64,000 nt of DNA from Paludibacterium yongneupense DSM 18731 (GCF_000422925.1 NZ_KE383958.1:124001-188000); one strand, 5' to 3'; numbered from the stretch's first letter, positions 20,300-32,557 are shown. Program-made: numbers and translations. Notes: a model not told the origin generated them from the sequence alone.

Positions 20300-21204
20300 G
20301 TCGTGGCCGCCTGGGCGCCCCTGCCGTCCTGTCCGTTTTGTTGCATGCCGGTGTCGCCGCCTTGTTGCTGTGGGCCGGTGTGCAAAGCCGTGTGACCCGC
20401 GAGCCGCCACCGGTTGCGGTTGAATTGTGGAGTAGTGCGCCGACACTGCCGTCGCCCGCCGCACCCGCTCCGGCTCCGGTCGAAACGCCGCGGCCGCAAC
20501 TGCAGGCGGTGTCGCCGCCGGAAGCTCCGGCCGATGTCAACCTCGGCCATGTCCGCCATCCCGTCAGGCCGAAGAAAGTCGCCTCCGAGCCCGCGCCGGC
20601 AAGAGTCGCGCCCACGCCTGTGCCGAAACGGGAACCCAAGCCCGCACCCAAGCCGGTGCCCAAGCCGGTGCCCAAGCCGGTGCCCAAGCCGGTGCCCAAG
20701 CCCGCTGCCGTTCCGAAAGCGCCGCCCGCGGCGACAAGACCGGCGGCCGCGCCCGCCCCAACGCCCAAACCGGCGCGCCTGCCCAGGGACAAAGCCGCGC
20801 ACGCCGATCCGGCGACCGATGACATGCTGGCAGATCTCGGCAGTGGCAACCACCCGGCCACCGGCAAAGTGACCCAGGCCGGCAAAAGCAGCGGCGTGGT
20901 CGGCGGGAGCCAAAACGGTAGCGCGCGCGCGGGCAAAGGCTATGAGCAGTTGGTGATTTCGCGGGTGAAACCGCTGGTGGCGGTTCCGCCCGGCACTCAG
21001 GGCAATCCGAAGGTGGTGATGGGGATTCATCTGCTGCCTTCGCTGGAAGTGCGGTCGGTGACGGTGTTGCGTTCGAGCGGCAATCCTGCGTTTGATAATG
21101 CGGTGCGGCAGGCCGTCCTCGACGCAGGCAGTTTCCCGCACCTGCTGCCGGGGATGGCGTTCGACGATATCCGCGATCTCAAGCTCACCATTACGGCAAA
21201 CTAG
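20296..21204 (+). CDS. tolA: Tol-Pal system protein TolA with Pro/Lys-rich linker
   Basis: TolA links the TolQR motor to Pal across the periplasm. The N-terminal anchor (AVLSVLLHAGVAALLLWAGV, residues 9-28) is followed by about 170 residues rich in Pro, Lys and Ala, including tandem KPVP units. The C-terminal domain runs from about 215 (GYEQLVISRVKPLVAVPPGT) to VTVLRSSGNPAFDNAVRQAV. Enterobacterial TolA instead has a long Ala-rich helix, so this one resembles TonB in architecture. The position between tolR and tolB supports TolA. The length, 302 residues, is shorter than in E. coli. Confidence 0.85.
   Translation: MSRGRLGAPAVLSVLLHAGVAALLLWAGVQSRVTREPPPVAVELWSSAPTLPSPAAPAPAPVETPRPQLQAVSPPEAPADVNLGHVRHPVRPKKVASEPAPARVAPTPVPKREPKPAPKPVPKPVPKPVPKPVPKPAAVPKAPPAATRPAAAPAPTPKPARLPRDKAAHADPATDDMLADLGSGNHPATGKVTQAGKSSGVVGGSQNGSARAGKGYEQLVISRVKPLVAVPPGTQGNPKVVMGIHLLPSLEVRSVTVLRSSGNPAFDNAVRQAVLDAGSFPHLLPGMAFDDIRDLKLTITAN
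20647..20700 (+). repeat. 12-bp tandem repeat inside tolA
   Basis: CCCAAGCCGGTG is repeated four times without error from 20647 to 20694, followed by a half unit. Each unit encodes Pro-Lys-Pro-Val in the periplasmic linker. Because the unit is a multiple of three, copy changes would lengthen or shorten the linker without a frameshift. Confidence 0.95.
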
Positions 21205-21251
21205 ATACGTGATAGTGGTATAAATAAATATTTGGATATTAGAGGGAACTA

Positions 21252-22544
21252 ATGCTCAAGTTGCAGACTCTAGTAAAAGGTCTGATGACCCTGGCACTGG
21301 TACTGGGTGTGGTCAGCGGCGCACGCGCCGAGATGAACGTCGAGTTCAGTGTCGATGGCAGCGCCGGGCGCTATGCGATCGCGATCGTTCCCTTCAAGGA
21401 CGAGGCTGCATTGCCCACCGCCCCGACGCCCGTGGTGCGAACGGATCTGGCCTTGTCCGGCGAGTTCCGCATGGTGGATGGCAGCAGTGTGGCCAATGTG
21501 CCGTTCGACCCGACGCAGATCGATTATGCCAAATGGCAGGCTGCCGGAGCGCAGGCCATTGCCGTGGGGAAAGTGGTGGCGGGCGCCGGCGGTCAATCCA
21601 CCATCAGCTTTCGTTTGATGGACGTGGGCAGGAAGAAGGAGCTGACATCGGGCCAGTTTACCGTGCCGCAGGAGCGGGTGCGCGAGGTCGGGCACACGAT
21701 CGCCGACATGATTTATCAGGCGATTCTCGGGCAGCCGGGGATATTCAATACCCGTATCGCCTATGTGCTGAAGCAGGGTCGCAGCTACCAGCTGCAGGTC
21801 GCCAATGTCGACGGTTCCAACCTGCAGACCATCCTGCGCTCGCGAGAACCCATCATGTCGCCGGCATGGTCGCCCAATGGGCGCTTTCTCGCGTATGTGT
21901 CGTTCGAAACGCACAAGCCGGTGGTGTGGGTGCAGGATCTGGCGACCGGTTCGCGCCGGGCCGTCGCCAACTTCAAGGGCAGCAATTCGGCACCGGCATG
22001 GTCGCCGGATGGCAAGCGGCTGGCGGTGGTGCTGACCACCAGCGGCAACTCGCAGATTTATCTGGTTCCGGCGGCTGGCGGATCGCCGCGCCGGCTTACC
22101 TATAGCGATGGCATCGATACCGAACCGGTCTGGGCACCCGATGGCGGCACGCTGCTGTTCGTCTCCGATCGCAGCGGCGGGCCGCAGGTGTACAGCGTCG
22201 ACACGGAGGGCGGGACGCCGCGGCGCCTGACGTGGCAGGGGAGCTACAACGTGTCGCCGCGGATATCGCCGGATGGCAAGAGCTTTACGTATATCCGCAA
22301 GAATGGCGGCGAATTCAGGGTCGTGATCCAGGATATCGCTGGCGGCGAAGGGCGTGTCCTGTCGACCGGGTATAACGAACGTCCGAGTTTTGCCCCGAAC
22401 GGGCGCATGGTTTTGTACGCCAGTGTGGTCGGGGGCAAGAGTGTGTTGTATGCCGCCACCCAGGATGGTGGCAGCAAGGTGAAACTCGCCGTCATCAACG
22501 GCGATGTGCAAGATCCGGCATGGGGGCCGTTTAATAATCCCTGA
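21252..22544 (+). CDS. tolB: Tol-Pal system beta-propeller protein TolB
   Basis: TolB is the periplasmic partner that binds Pal and is displaced by TolA. The 430-residue protein has a signal peptide (LMTLALVLGVVSGARA, cleavage before EMNVEF) and an N-terminal alpha/beta domain to about residue 165. After that comes a six-bladed propeller with repeated motifs such as PAWSPNGRFLAYVS, PAWSPDGKRLAVV, PVWAPDGGTLLFVSDRSG and PRISPDGKSFTYI. The length matches the family. It sits 47 bp after tolA and 61 bp before pal. Confidence 0.97.
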   Translation: MLKLQTLVKGLMTLALVLGVVSGARAEMNVEFSVDGSAGRYAIAIVPFKDEAALPTAPTPVVRTDLALSGEFRMVDGSSVANVPFDPTQIDYAKWQAAGAQAIAVGKVVAGAGGQSTISFRLMDVGRKKELTSGQFTVPQERVREVGHTIADMIYQAILGQPGIFNTRIAYVLKQGRSYQLQVANVDGSNLQTILRSREPIMSPAWSPNGRFLAYVSFETHKPVVWVQDLATGSRRAVANFKGSNSAPAWSPDGKRLAVVLTTSGNSQIYLVPAAGGSPRRLTYSDGIDTEPVWAPDGGTLLFVSDRSGGPQVYSVDTEGGTPRRLTWQGSYNVSPRISPDGKSFTYIRKNGGEFRVVIQDIAGGEGRVLSTGYNERPSFAPNGRMVLYASVVGGKSVLYAATQDGGSKVKLAVINGDVQDPAWGPFNNP

Positions 22545-22605
22545 GTATTGCGCTGGCCGCGAGACCAGGCGCTGTTGATCGATTTTCCAATCTGGAGTCA
22601 GAAAA

Positions 22606-23127
22606 ATGAATTTGAAACAGTTGTTCATCGGAACCGCCACTGTCACCCTGCTGGCCGCTTGCGCCAGCACCAAGCCGGTTCCCGCGCCGGTGGCCCCGAC
22701 GACCGCCAGCTCCGCCGCCGGCACCTCCCAGGCCGCGGCCGCCGATAGCAGCAAGACCGTGCTCGATCCCTTGAAAGACCCGAACAGCCCGCTGGCCAAG
22801 CGCAGTGTTTACTTCGATTTCGACAAGTCCGAGTTGAAGGACGAGTTCAAGCCGCTGGTGGCCTCGCATTCCGATTATCTGAAACAGCATGGCGAACAGA
22901 AGATCGTGATTCAGGGTAATACCGATGCCGTCGGTAGCCGCGAATACAACCTTGGCCTCGGTCAGCGCCGCGCTGAAACCGTCAAGAAGGCGATGGAAGT
23001 CCTGGGTGTGAACGGCAAGCAGCTTGAAGCGGTCAGCTTCGGCAAGGAAAAACCGCGCGCCGAAGGCAATAGCGATGCGGCCAACGCCGAGAACCGTCGC
23101 GACGATATCGTCTACCAGGGTCAGTAA
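22606..23127 (+). CDS. pal: Peptidoglycan-associated lipoprotein Pal
   Basis: Pal anchors the outer membrane to peptidoglycan. The 173-residue precursor has a lipobox LLAAC with Cys19 as the lipidated residue, then an Ala/Pro-rich linker and an OmpA-like domain. That domain shows SVYFDFDKSELKDEF, IQGNTDAVGSREYN and GLGQRRAETVKKAMEVLG, which include the diaminopimelate-binding Asp and Arg. A gene for its partner TolB lies directly upstream. The length is typical. Confidence 0.97.
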   Translation: MNLKQLFIGTATVTLLAACASTKPVPAPVAPTTASSAAGTSQAAAADSSKTVLDPLKDPNSPLAKRSVYFDFDKSELKDEFKPLVASHSDYLKQHGEQKIVIQGNTDAVGSREYNLGLGQRRAETVKKAMEVLGVNGKQLEAVSFGKEKPRAEGNSDAANAENRRDDIVYQGQ

Positions 23128-23170
23128 GTCTTTCGCCGACGGCCGAGGGGCTGTCGGCATCAACCCGGCC

Positions 23171-23179
23171 TGCTACACT
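23171..23179 (+). promoter_or_regulatory. Extended -10 element upstream of cpoB
   Basis: TGCTACACT (23171-23179), identical to the element before secA, lies 32 bp upstream of the cpoB start. It may give cpoB its own transcript in addition to read-through from pal. The -35 region is weak. Confidence 0.35.
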
Positions 23180-23211
23180 GGCGGGCAACGCCTTTTTCTC
23201 CGGAGTTCGAT

Positions 23212-23982
23212 ATGAAACGGTTTGCCATCGGCAGTCTGCTCGTGGTCTCCCTGGCCGGGTGCGCGACGAGCTCGGACCTCGACGCGACCCGTCAACAGCT
23301 CGACCAGGTCACCCAGCAGGCCAATCGGCGTCTGAGCGATGTCGAAAGCAAGTTGTCCAACGACAAGCTGCTGGATCTGGTAACCGAAATCGACAAGCTG
23401 AAGGCCGAAGTCGCGCATATGCGCGGCCAGCTGGAAGAACAGAACTACACTGTGCAGACGACGCAAAAGCGGCAGAACGATCTGTACAACGACCTCGATT
23501 CGCGCCTGGCCAAGCTTGAATCCGCATCGGCTCCGCTAGCCCGGGTCGCACCTCCCGTACCTGCCGGCGCCTCGGCACCCGCCGCCCAGACTGCCGCTGC
23601 GGCCGGAGCCGCACAGGCCAGCCCCGATTATGATCGTGCCCTCAATCTGTTGCGCAACCGCGATTTTGCCAATGCCAGCGTCGCCTTGCAGCGCTATATC
23701 GAGCAGAACCCGGAGTCGCCGCAGACGCTGGATGCGACTTACTGGCTCGGTGTCTCGCACGCGGCCCAGCGCCAGTACGATGCCGCCATCGACATCCATC
23801 GCCGTTTTGTCGAAGCGCACCCGGAGAACCCGCATGCCCCGGACGCCATGCGCAATATCGCCAACTGCCAGCGCGACCTGGGCCAGGTCGACCAGGCCCG
23901 GGCAACGCTCAAGCGTCTGATCAAGCTGTATCCGAAGACCTCGGCGGCGATCAAGGCCAAGGAAATGCTCGCCCATTTGTGA
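23212..23982 (+). CDS. cpoB: Cell division coordinator CpoB (YbgF), predicted lipoprotein
   Basis: CpoB couples outer-membrane constriction by Tol-Pal with peptidoglycan synthesis. The 256-residue protein has an N-terminal coiled coil (LDATRQQLDQVTQQANRRLS to about residue 105), an Ala/Pro-rich linker and C-terminal TPR repeats (YDRALNLLRNRDFANASVAL, TYWLGVSHAAQRQYDAAI). Its leader ends in a perfect lipobox, SLAGC, with Cys17, so it should be lipidated, unlike the soluble E. coli protein. It is the last gene of the tol cluster. Confidence 0.9.
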   Translation: MKRFAIGSLLVVSLAGCATSSDLDATRQQLDQVTQQANRRLSDVESKLSNDKLLDLVTEIDKLKAEVAHMRGQLEEQNYTVQTTQKRQNDLYNDLDSRLAKLESASAPLARVAPPVPAGASAPAAQTAAAAGAAQASPDYDRALNLLRNRDFANASVALQRYIEQNPESPQTLDATYWLGVSHAAQRQYDAAIDIHRRFVEAHPENPHAPDAMRNIANCQRDLGQVDQARATLKRLIKLYPKTSAAIKAKEMLAHL

Positions 23983-24098
23983 TGCGGGGCCTTGAGGCGC
24001 TAAGTGCCTGATTCGCTTCAAGTCGAGAGATAAAACGTTTCCGGCGGTGGTGACGGATCGGGTAAAATCCCGTTTTCGCAATTTGACGGGCTTTCCCC

Positions 24099-24587
24099 AT
24101 GATCGAAGTCGGTATCGTAATGGGTAGTAACAGCGACTGGGATGTCATGCAGCACGCTGCTCGCGTGTTGAAGACCTTCGGCGTTGCCTTCGAGACGCGT
24201 GTGGTCTCCGCGCACCGGACTCCCGATCTCTTGTTCGACTACGCATCCGCTGCCGCCGGGCGTGGCCTGGCGGCCATCATCGCCGGCGCCGGCGGCGCCG
24301 CGCACTTGCCTGGCATGCTGGCGGCCAAGACTATCGTTCCCGTGCTCGGTGTCCCGGTCCCTTCCCGCTATCTGCGCGGCGAAGACTCGCTGCTGTCCAT
24401 CGTTCAGATGCCGAAAGGCATTCCGGTCGCCACCTTTGCTATCGGCGAGGCCGGTGCGGCCAATGCCGCACTGTTCGCCGTCGCTCAGCTTGCGCTGACG
24501 CGGCCGGCGCTGTCGGCGCAGCTGAGTGCCTTCCGTCAGGAACAGGAGCGCGCGGTGCTGGCCATGACGTTGCCGGAGGTCGAATGA
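24099..24587 (+). CDS. purE: N5-carboxyaminoimidazole ribonucleotide mutase
   Basis: PurE converts N5-CAIR to CAIR in purine synthesis. The 162-residue protein has the class I signature [14 protein letters not shown] at the N-terminus, [13 protein letters not shown] with the catalytic histidine, and [17 protein letters not shown]. It is followed by purK with an ATGA overlap, the expected pair for the two-step bacterial route. TAAAAT at 24064-24069 could be a -10 box upstream. The length matches octameric class I enzymes. Confidence 0.97.
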   Translation: MIEVGIVMGSNSDWDVMQHAARVLKTFGVAFETRVVSAHRTPDLLFDYASAAAGRGLAAIIAGAGGAAHLPGMLAAKTIVPVLGVPVPSRYLRGEDSLLSIVQMPKGIPVATFAIGEAGAANAALFAVAQLALTRPALSAQLSAFRQEQERAVLAMTLPEVE

Positions 24588-25720
24588 GCATGCCGGCCAT
24601 TCTGCCCCCTGCCATGTTGGGAATTCTCGGTGGCGGCCAGCTCGGCCGCATGTTTGCTGTTGCCGCGCGCACCATGGGCTATCGCGTGGCAGTGCTCGAC
24701 CCCGATGCCGGAGCCCCGGCGGCGGCGTTTGCCGATCTGCATGTGTGCGCCGCTTTCAACGATCCGCAAGCATTGGCGACCCTGGCCGCGCAGTGTGCGG
24801 CGATCACGACCGAATTCGAAAACGTGAATGCCGATGCCATGCGCTGGCTGGCCGAGCGGGTGCGGGTGTCCCCTTCCGGGGACAGTGTCGCCATTGCCCA
24901 GGACCGTATCGTGGAAAAAGCGCACATTCGACGCGCCGGCCTGGAGACGGTACCGTATCTGGCGCTGGAGAGCGTCAGCGATCTCAATGTGCGGCTGGAG
25001 CCGTATCTGCCCGGAATTCTGAAAACCGCCCGCCTTGGCTATGACGGCAAGGGACAGGTCCGGGTGGCCACCCCGGCCGAGGCGCGCGCCGCTTTCGCCG
25101 ACTTCGGCGGCCAGCCGTGCGTGCTGGAGAAGCGGGTGGAGCTGGCTTGCGAAATCTCGGCGATTGTCACGCGCGTGAGCACGGCCCAGTGTGCCGTATT
25201 CCCCGTCGCGGAAAACCGGCATCGCGCGGGCATCCTGGACATCAGCCTGGTGCCGGCGCGCATCGACGCCGCGCTGGCCGCGCGCGCGCAGCAGATGGCC
25301 GTGCGCCTGGCCGAGGAGCTGGACTATGTCGGCGTGCTGGCGGTCGAGTTCTTCGTTCTTGCCGACGGCTCCTTGCTGATCAACGAGATGGCCCCGCGTC
25401 CGCACAACTCCGGGCACTATACGCTCGATGCGTGCGTGACCGACCAATTCCAGCAACAGGTGCGCGCGATGTGCGGGCTGTTGCCCGGCGACTGCTCCTT
25501 GCTGCGCCCGGCCGCGATGGTCAATCTGCTCGGCGATTCCTGGCGAGAGGACGGAGGTCAGCCCGAGTGGGCCGTGCTGATGGAGGCTCCCAATGCCCAT
25601 CTGCATTTGTACGGCAAGCGCGAGGCGCGGCCCGGTCGCAAGATGGGGCATTTCACCGTCCTGGCCGCCAGCGCCGATGCCGCGCTCGAGCAGGCCGAGG
25701 CATTGCAGGATACGTTGTAA
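24584..25720 (+). CDS. purK: N5-carboxyaminoimidazole ribonucleotide synthase
   Basis: PurK is the ATP-grasp enzyme that carboxylates AIR with ATP and bicarbonate to give N5-CAIR. The protein starts with [20 protein letters not shown] and has [28 protein letters not shown] and the metal-binding [15 protein letters not shown]. The length, 378 residues, is normal for proteobacteria. The start overlaps the purE stop by 4 bp. purC follows after 49 bp, so three consecutive purine steps lie together. Confidence 0.97.
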   Translation: MSMPAILPPAMLGILGGGQLGRMFAVAARTMGYRVAVLDPDAGAPAAAFADLHVCAAFNDPQALATLAAQCAAITTEFENVNADAMRWLAERVRVSPSGDSVAIAQDRIVEKAHIRRAGLETVPYLALESVSDLNVRLEPYLPGILKTARLGYDGKGQVRVATPAEARAAFADFGGQPCVLEKRVELACEISAIVTRVSTAQCAVFPVAENRHRAGILDISLVPARIDAALAARAQQMAVRLAEELDYVGVLAVEFFVLADGSLLINEMAPRPHNSGHYTLDACVTDQFQQQVRAMCGLLPGDCSLLRPAAMVNLLGDSWREDGGQPEWAVLMEAPNAHLHLYGKREARPGRKMGHFTVLAASADAALEQAEALQDTL

Positions 25721-25769
25721 GCCGGGCCCGGTCGGGCCCGGCGCAGGATTATCGACAAGGACCGAATTC

Positions 25770-26651
25770 ATGACCGCCAGCACCACTCCTTATTTGCAGA
25801 GCCTGCCGAAAATCTACTCCGGCAAAGTTCGCGATCTGTACGCCATCGACGATAAACGCATGCTGATGGTTGCCTCGGACCGCCTGTCCGCTTTCGATGT
25901 GATTCTCGACGATCCGATTCCCGGCAAGGGGCAGATCCTGACCTCGATCTCCAATTTCTGGTTCGAGACGCTGGGAGAGCTGGTACCCAATCACCTGACC
26001 GGAGATCGTCCCGAGGATGTCGTGTCCGCCGCCGATCTGCCGCTGGTAGAAGGCCGCGCCGTCGTGGTCAAACGCTTGCGACCGGTGCCGATCGAAGCGA
26101 TCGTGCGCGGCTACCTGGCCGGATCGGGCTGGAAGGAATACCGCCAGGTCGGCAGCGTCTGCGGCATTGCGCTGCCGGCCGGCTTGCGCGAGGCCGACCG
26201 CCTGCCGCAGCCGCTGTTTACCCCGTCGACCAAGGCCGCCGTTGGCGACCACGACGAAAACATCAGCTTTGCCGCCTGCAGCGAGCTGATCGGCGCCGAT
26301 CTGGCCGTACGGCTGCGCGACACGGCGATCGCTCTCTATCGCGCTGCCAGCGAATTTGCCGCCGCGCGCGGGATCATCATTTGCGACACCAAGTTCGAGT
26401 TCGGTCTGGACGAAGACGGTACGCTGACCTTGATGGATGAAGTGCTGACGCCTGATTCCAGCCGTTTCTGGCCGGCAGACAGCTATCGTCCCGGCAGCAA
26501 TCCGCCGAGCTTCGACAAGCAGTTCGTACGAGACTGGCTGGAAGCCAGCGGCTGGAACAAGCAGGCGCCCGCGCCGCAGGTTCCGCTCGATGTACGCGAA
26601 AAGACGGCGGCCAAGTACCGCGAGGCCCTGACCCGCCTTACCGCAGTCTGA
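25770..26651 (+). CDS. purC: Phosphoribosylaminoimidazole-succinocarboxamide synthase
   Basis: PurC joins CAIR and aspartate with ATP to make SAICAR. The 293-residue protein starts at the ATG at 25770 and belongs to the longer (yeast/proteobacterial) form. Motifs seen are [53 protein letters not shown] and [20 protein letters not shown], with the SAICAR-synthetase signatures. It closes the purEKC group. No PurR-type operator could be supported upstream of the group. Confidence 0.97.
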   Translation: MTASTTPYLQSLPKIYSGKVRDLYAIDDKRMLMVASDRLSAFDVILDDPIPGKGQILTSISNFWFETLGELVPNHLTGDRPEDVVSAADLPLVEGRAVVVKRLRPVPIEAIVRGYLAGSGWKEYRQVGSVCGIALPAGLREADRLPQPLFTPSTKAAVGDHDENISFAACSELIGADLAVRLRDTAIALYRAASEFAAARGIIICDTKFEFGLDEDGTLTLMDEVLTPDSSRFWPADSYRPGSNPPSFDKQFVRDWLEASGWNKQAPAPQVPLDVREKTAAKYREALTRLTAV

Positions 26652-26732
26652 CGTCCAGCGGCCCCGGGGGGGCGGTGACATCGTCCGTGTCCGCGGCTTA
26701 GAATGCGGTGTGCCGCTATAGGGAGAACAACG

Positions 26733-27320
26733 ATGAAGCTGACCCGGGGTCAGACCCCCCTGTCTACCGGACGCCTGCGCTTGATGCCGTCCGACTCGGG
26801 ATGGGCGGCTGCGATGCTCGATTATCAGCGTCGCAACCGTGCCCATTTTACCGAGTGGGATCCCGCGCCTGGCGATCTTTTTTTCACCGAACATTATTGG
26901 AATGCGCGCCTGCATCAGCGCAGCCGCGAATGGGACGACGGGCGCGGCATGTCGTTTCTGCTGACCATGGCGGACGAGCCGGACACGGTCATCGGCGTGG
27001 CCTCACTTTCCAATATCGTGCGCGGCGTGTTTCAGTCCGCCTATCTCGGTTATTCCATCGATGAGCGCCACGAGGGCCGCGGGCTGATGCGCGAGGCGCT
27101 TGAGGCCGTGCTCGACTTCGCTTTCCGCGAGCAGAACCTGCACCGGGTCCAGGCGAATTACCAGCCCCACAATGTGCGCAGCGCAGGCCTGCTCAAACGC
27201 CTCGGTTTTCATGTCGAAGGCTATGCGGTGGATTACCTCTATCTCAACGGTGCCTGGCGCGATCATGTGCTCACCGCACGGCTCAATCCCGAATTTGCCG
27301 GCGCACGTCTGATGACGTGA
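26733..27320 (+). CDS. GNAT acetyltransferase, RimJ/RimL-like
   Basis: This 195-residue protein is a GNAT N-acetyltransferase. The acetyl-CoA loop is DERHEGRGLMREAL (about residues 110-124), preceded by AYLGYSI and followed by NLHRVQANYQPHNVRSAGLLKRLGF, the typical RimJ/RimL C-terminal pattern. The length equals that of E. coli RimJ (194), which acetylates ribosomal protein S5, but the exact target here is inferred. A GGAGAA site precedes the ATG. The alpha/beta hydrolase gene follows after 20 bp. Confidence 0.8.
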   Translation: MKLTRGQTPLSTGRLRLMPSDSGWAAAMLDYQRRNRAHFTEWDPAPGDLFFTEHYWNARLHQRSREWDDGRGMSFLLTMADEPDTVIGVASLSNIVRGVFQSAYLGYSIDERHEGRGLMREALEAVLDFAFREQNLHRVQANYQPHNVRSAGLLKRLGFHVEGYAVDYLYLNGAWRDHVLTARLNPEFAGARLMT

Positions 27321-27340
27321 GGCGGCATGAAAGAGGCCCC

Positions 27341-28273
27341 ATGCAGACCAGACTATTGACCGCCGGCGACGGCGAAGCGATCACTCTACACGGCTGGATG
27401 CCCGACGCCGCCGCTCGCGGCGTGGTTCTGCTGTCACACGGCATGTCGGAGCATGGGGCCCGCTACGATACCTTCGCCCGGACTCTGGTTCTGGCGGGCT
27501 GGATCGTTTACGCCCATGACCACCGCGGCCACGGAGCTGGCGCGCGCATTCGCGGCTGGTTTGCCGAGCGCGACGGCTGGGAGCGGGTGGTCGACGATCT
27601 GCATGCCGTGCGCGAATGGGCCGTCGCGCAGCATCCGGGGCTGCCGGTGTTTCTGTTCGGCCACAGCATGGGTTCTTTCATCGCTCGCAGTTATGTCGTA
27701 CGCCACGGCGACGGCCTGGCCGGACTGATTCTGTCCGCGACCGGCTATCGGCAGGGGGTGGTTGCGCGCGCAATGCGCAAGATCGCGCGGTTGACCGCGC
27801 GCTTCGGCAACAAGGAAGACCCGAGCCGCGTGATGGGCTGTCTGGTGTTCGGCAGCTTTAATCTGACCTTCATCCCGTCGCGTAGCCCGGTCGACTGGCT
27901 GACCCGGGATACTGCCGAGGTCGATCGCTATCTGGCTGACCGCTTGTGCGGTTTTCCGCCGACGTCGGCCATGTGGATAGATCTCTTCGATGGCGTGATC
28001 GAGATGGAACGGGCCGAGAAAAACGGCTCGCGGCTGCCGAAGCACTGCCCGCTGCTGCTGCTGGCGGGCAGCCGCGATCCGGTCAGCCTGGGCCGCTTCG
28101 GCCTCGAGCAGCTCGCGCGTCGTTACCGCCGCGCGGGCGCTGGCGATGTGACGGTCAAAGTCTACCGCGGCGGTCGCCACGAGATGCACAATGAACTGAA
28201 CCGGGACGAAGTCATGGCCGACCTGGCGACCTGGCTCGATCAGCGTGCTAACCAGAACGCCCAGGCCGCGTAG
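27341..28273 (+). CDS. Alpha/beta hydrolase (serine aminopeptidase S33 / monoglyceride lipase-like)
   Basis: The 310-residue protein has the Hydrolase_4 / lysophospholipase pattern. It includes VVLLSHGMSEHGARYDTFA with the oxyanion region, AHDHRGHGAGAR, the nucleophile elbow FGHSMGSFIARSY (Ser about 113), an acid region LLLLAGSRDPVS and the final histidine in GGRHEMHNE. It likely cleaves acyl esters in the cytoplasm; no signal peptide is seen. The 3' end overlaps the convergent DUF1294 gene by 34 bp. The substrate is unknown. Confidence 0.85.
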   Translation: MQTRLLTAGDGEAITLHGWMPDAAARGVVLLSHGMSEHGARYDTFARTLVLAGWIVYAHDHRGHGAGARIRGWFAERDGWERVVDDLHAVREWAVAQHPGLPVFLFGHSMGSFIARSYVVRHGDGLAGLILSATGYRQGVVARAMRKIARLTARFGNKEDPSRVMGCLVFGSFNLTFIPSRSPVDWLTRDTAEVDRYLADRLCGFPPTSAMWIDLFDGVIEMERAEKNGSRLPKHCPLLLLAGSRDPVSLGRFGLEQLARRYRRAGAGDVTVKVYRGGRHEMHNELNRDEVMADLATWLDQRANQNAQAA

Positions 28274-28557
28274 TGCAGCGCGACGATGCCCCATAGGGGA
28301 ATGCGGTAGCTCCACTTGCGGGTTTTGTGGTGCAGCACGGCTTGCGCCAGTAGCGCGCCCGGCCAGCCCCCCATCAATTCCACGCCATGCAGGGCCGTTT
28401 CGGCGATGCGGAAGCCGCCTTCGCGCGCTCGCCGCTTGTCGCTGCATTGCTGCCCGGCCGCGACAAGGCTTGCCGCCAGATAGACGGCGGCCGGCCACGG
28501 GTTTCCCTGCGCGGCCATCCAGGCGGCGGCGGCGATCAGCGGCAGCACTGCCAGCAT
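28240..28557 (-). CDS. DUF1294 membrane protein
   Basis: A 105-residue membrane protein with about three hydrophobic segments. The central DKRRAREGGFRIAETALHGV and GGWPGALLAQAVLHHKTRKW stretches match DUF1294. Its function is unknown; members are often fused to cold-shock domains, but none is present here. I start at the ATG at 28555-28557; a TTG three codons upstream would overlap the mscS stop. It lies 5 bp after the MscS gene and overlaps the convergent hydrolase gene at its 3' end. Confidence 0.75.
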   Translation of the reverse strand: MLAVLPLIAAAAWMAAQGNPWPAAVYLAASLVAAGQQCSDKRRAREGGFRIAETALHGVELMGGWPGALLAQAVLHHKTRKWSYRIPLWGIVALHYAAWAFWLAR

Positions 28558-28562
28558 GCGTA

Positions 28563-31583
<3,021 letters not shown>

Positions 31584-31586
31584 CCG

Positions 31587-31613
31587 CTGCGGCAAGCGCC
31601 CGGCTTGCCGCAG
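31587..31613. terminator. Hairpin between convergent fadH and ABC permease genes
   Basis: CTGCGGCAAGC (31587-31597) pairs perfectly with GCTTGCCGCAG (31603-31613) over a 5-base loop. It fills the 36-bp gap between the two stop codons. There is no T-run, so intrinsic termination would be weak, but the place suits a bidirectional transcript end. Confidence 0.5.
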
Positions 31614-31619
31614 ACCCTG

Positions 31620-32546
31620 TCAGGCGCCGGGAAGGTAGGGCTTGCCGAGCGCGGCCGGCACGCTGGTCTGCAACAAGCGCTGCTTGCGCGACATCAGCAC
31701 CAGCGCCACGATGGTGGCCAGGTAGGGCAAGGCCGACATCAGTTGCGAGGGCAGGGCTATACCCAGCCCTTGCGCCTGCAACTGCAGGATGGTGACGCCG
31801 CCGAACAACCAGGCGCCGAGCAAGAGCCGACCCGGTTTCCAGGCGGCGAATACCACCAGCGCCACAGCGATCCAGCCTCGACCCGCCGTCATATTCTGGA
31901 CCCACAGCGGCGTATAGACCGTCGAGAGGTAGGCGCCCGCCATGCCGGTGAGCGCGCCGCCAGCCAGTACCGCCAGCGTGCGTATCCACAGTACCGGGTA
32001 GCCGAGCGCGTGAGCGGCCTCGGGCGCTTCGCCCACGGCGCGCAGCACCAGACCAACCCGGGTGCGCGCAAGTATCCATGACACCGCAGCGAACAAGGCC
32101 AGGGTGAAGTAGACGACCGGATCCTGATGGAACAGTACCGGACCGAGCAAGGGCAGTCCCGACAGCAGGGGGAGGTTGACCGGCTGCAGGCCGGGCAGAC
32201 TGTAGCTGACAAAATGCTGGCCGATGAAAGCCGACAGACCGGTGCCGAAAATCGTCAACGCGATGCCGGAAGCGGCCTGGTTGGCGGCCAGCCAGACTGC
32301 CAGCACGGCGAAAATGGCGCTGCCCGCCGCGCCACCGATCGCGCCGGCGATCAGGGCGCCGGCTACGCCTGTGCCGGTGGTGGCCGCGCAGGCGAAGCCG
32401 GCGATCGCCCCCATCAGCATCATGCCTTCGACGCCGAGATTCAGTACGCCGGCGCGCTCGGTGACGAGCTCGCCCAGTCCGGCCAGTACCAGCGGTGTGG
32501 CGGCGGGCAGCGTGCCGGCCAGGATGGGAACCAGATATTCGATCAT
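31620..32546 (-). CDS. ABC transporter permease, nucleoside/BMP type (second permease)
   Basis: This 308-residue membrane protein belongs to the BPD_transp_2 family, in the branch that pairs with BMP binding proteins. The start at 32544-32546 (MIEYLVPILAGTLPAATPLV) lies 11 bp after the first permease gene. Multiple hydrophobic helices are present, and the family motif ERAGVLNLGVEGMMLMGAIA is clear near residues 30-50. Its partner permease and ATPase lie upstream in one transcript. Nucleosides are the likely cargo by family. Confidence 0.88.
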   Translation of the reverse strand: MIEYLVPILAGTLPAATPLVLAGLGELVTERAGVLNLGVEGMMLMGAIAGFACAATTGTGVAGALIAGAIGGAAGSAIFAVLAVWLAANQAASGIALTIFGTGLSAFIGQHFVSYSLPGLQPVNLPLLSGLPLLGPVLFHQDPVVYFTLALFAAVSWILARTRVGLVLRAVGEAPEAAHALGYPVLWIRTLAVLAGGALTGMAGAYLSTVYTPLWVQNMTAGRGWIAVALVVFAAWKPGRLLLGAWLFGGVTILQLQAQGLGIALPSQLMSALPYLATIVALVLMSRKQRLLQTSVPAALGKPYLPGA

Positions 32547-32557
32547 GGGTTGCTTTC

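Noticed and set aside
19898-21204. Reading tolR-tolA as an exbD-tonB pair
   Set aside because: The Pro/Lys linker suggested TonB, but immediate linkage to tolB, pal and cpoB makes the Tol assignment much stronger.
24033-24048. PurR-box-like sequence before purE (aaacgtttccgg)
   Set aside because: Only about 10 of 16 positions fit the E. coli PurR operator, mainly in one half, and Neisseriales are not known to me to use PurR.
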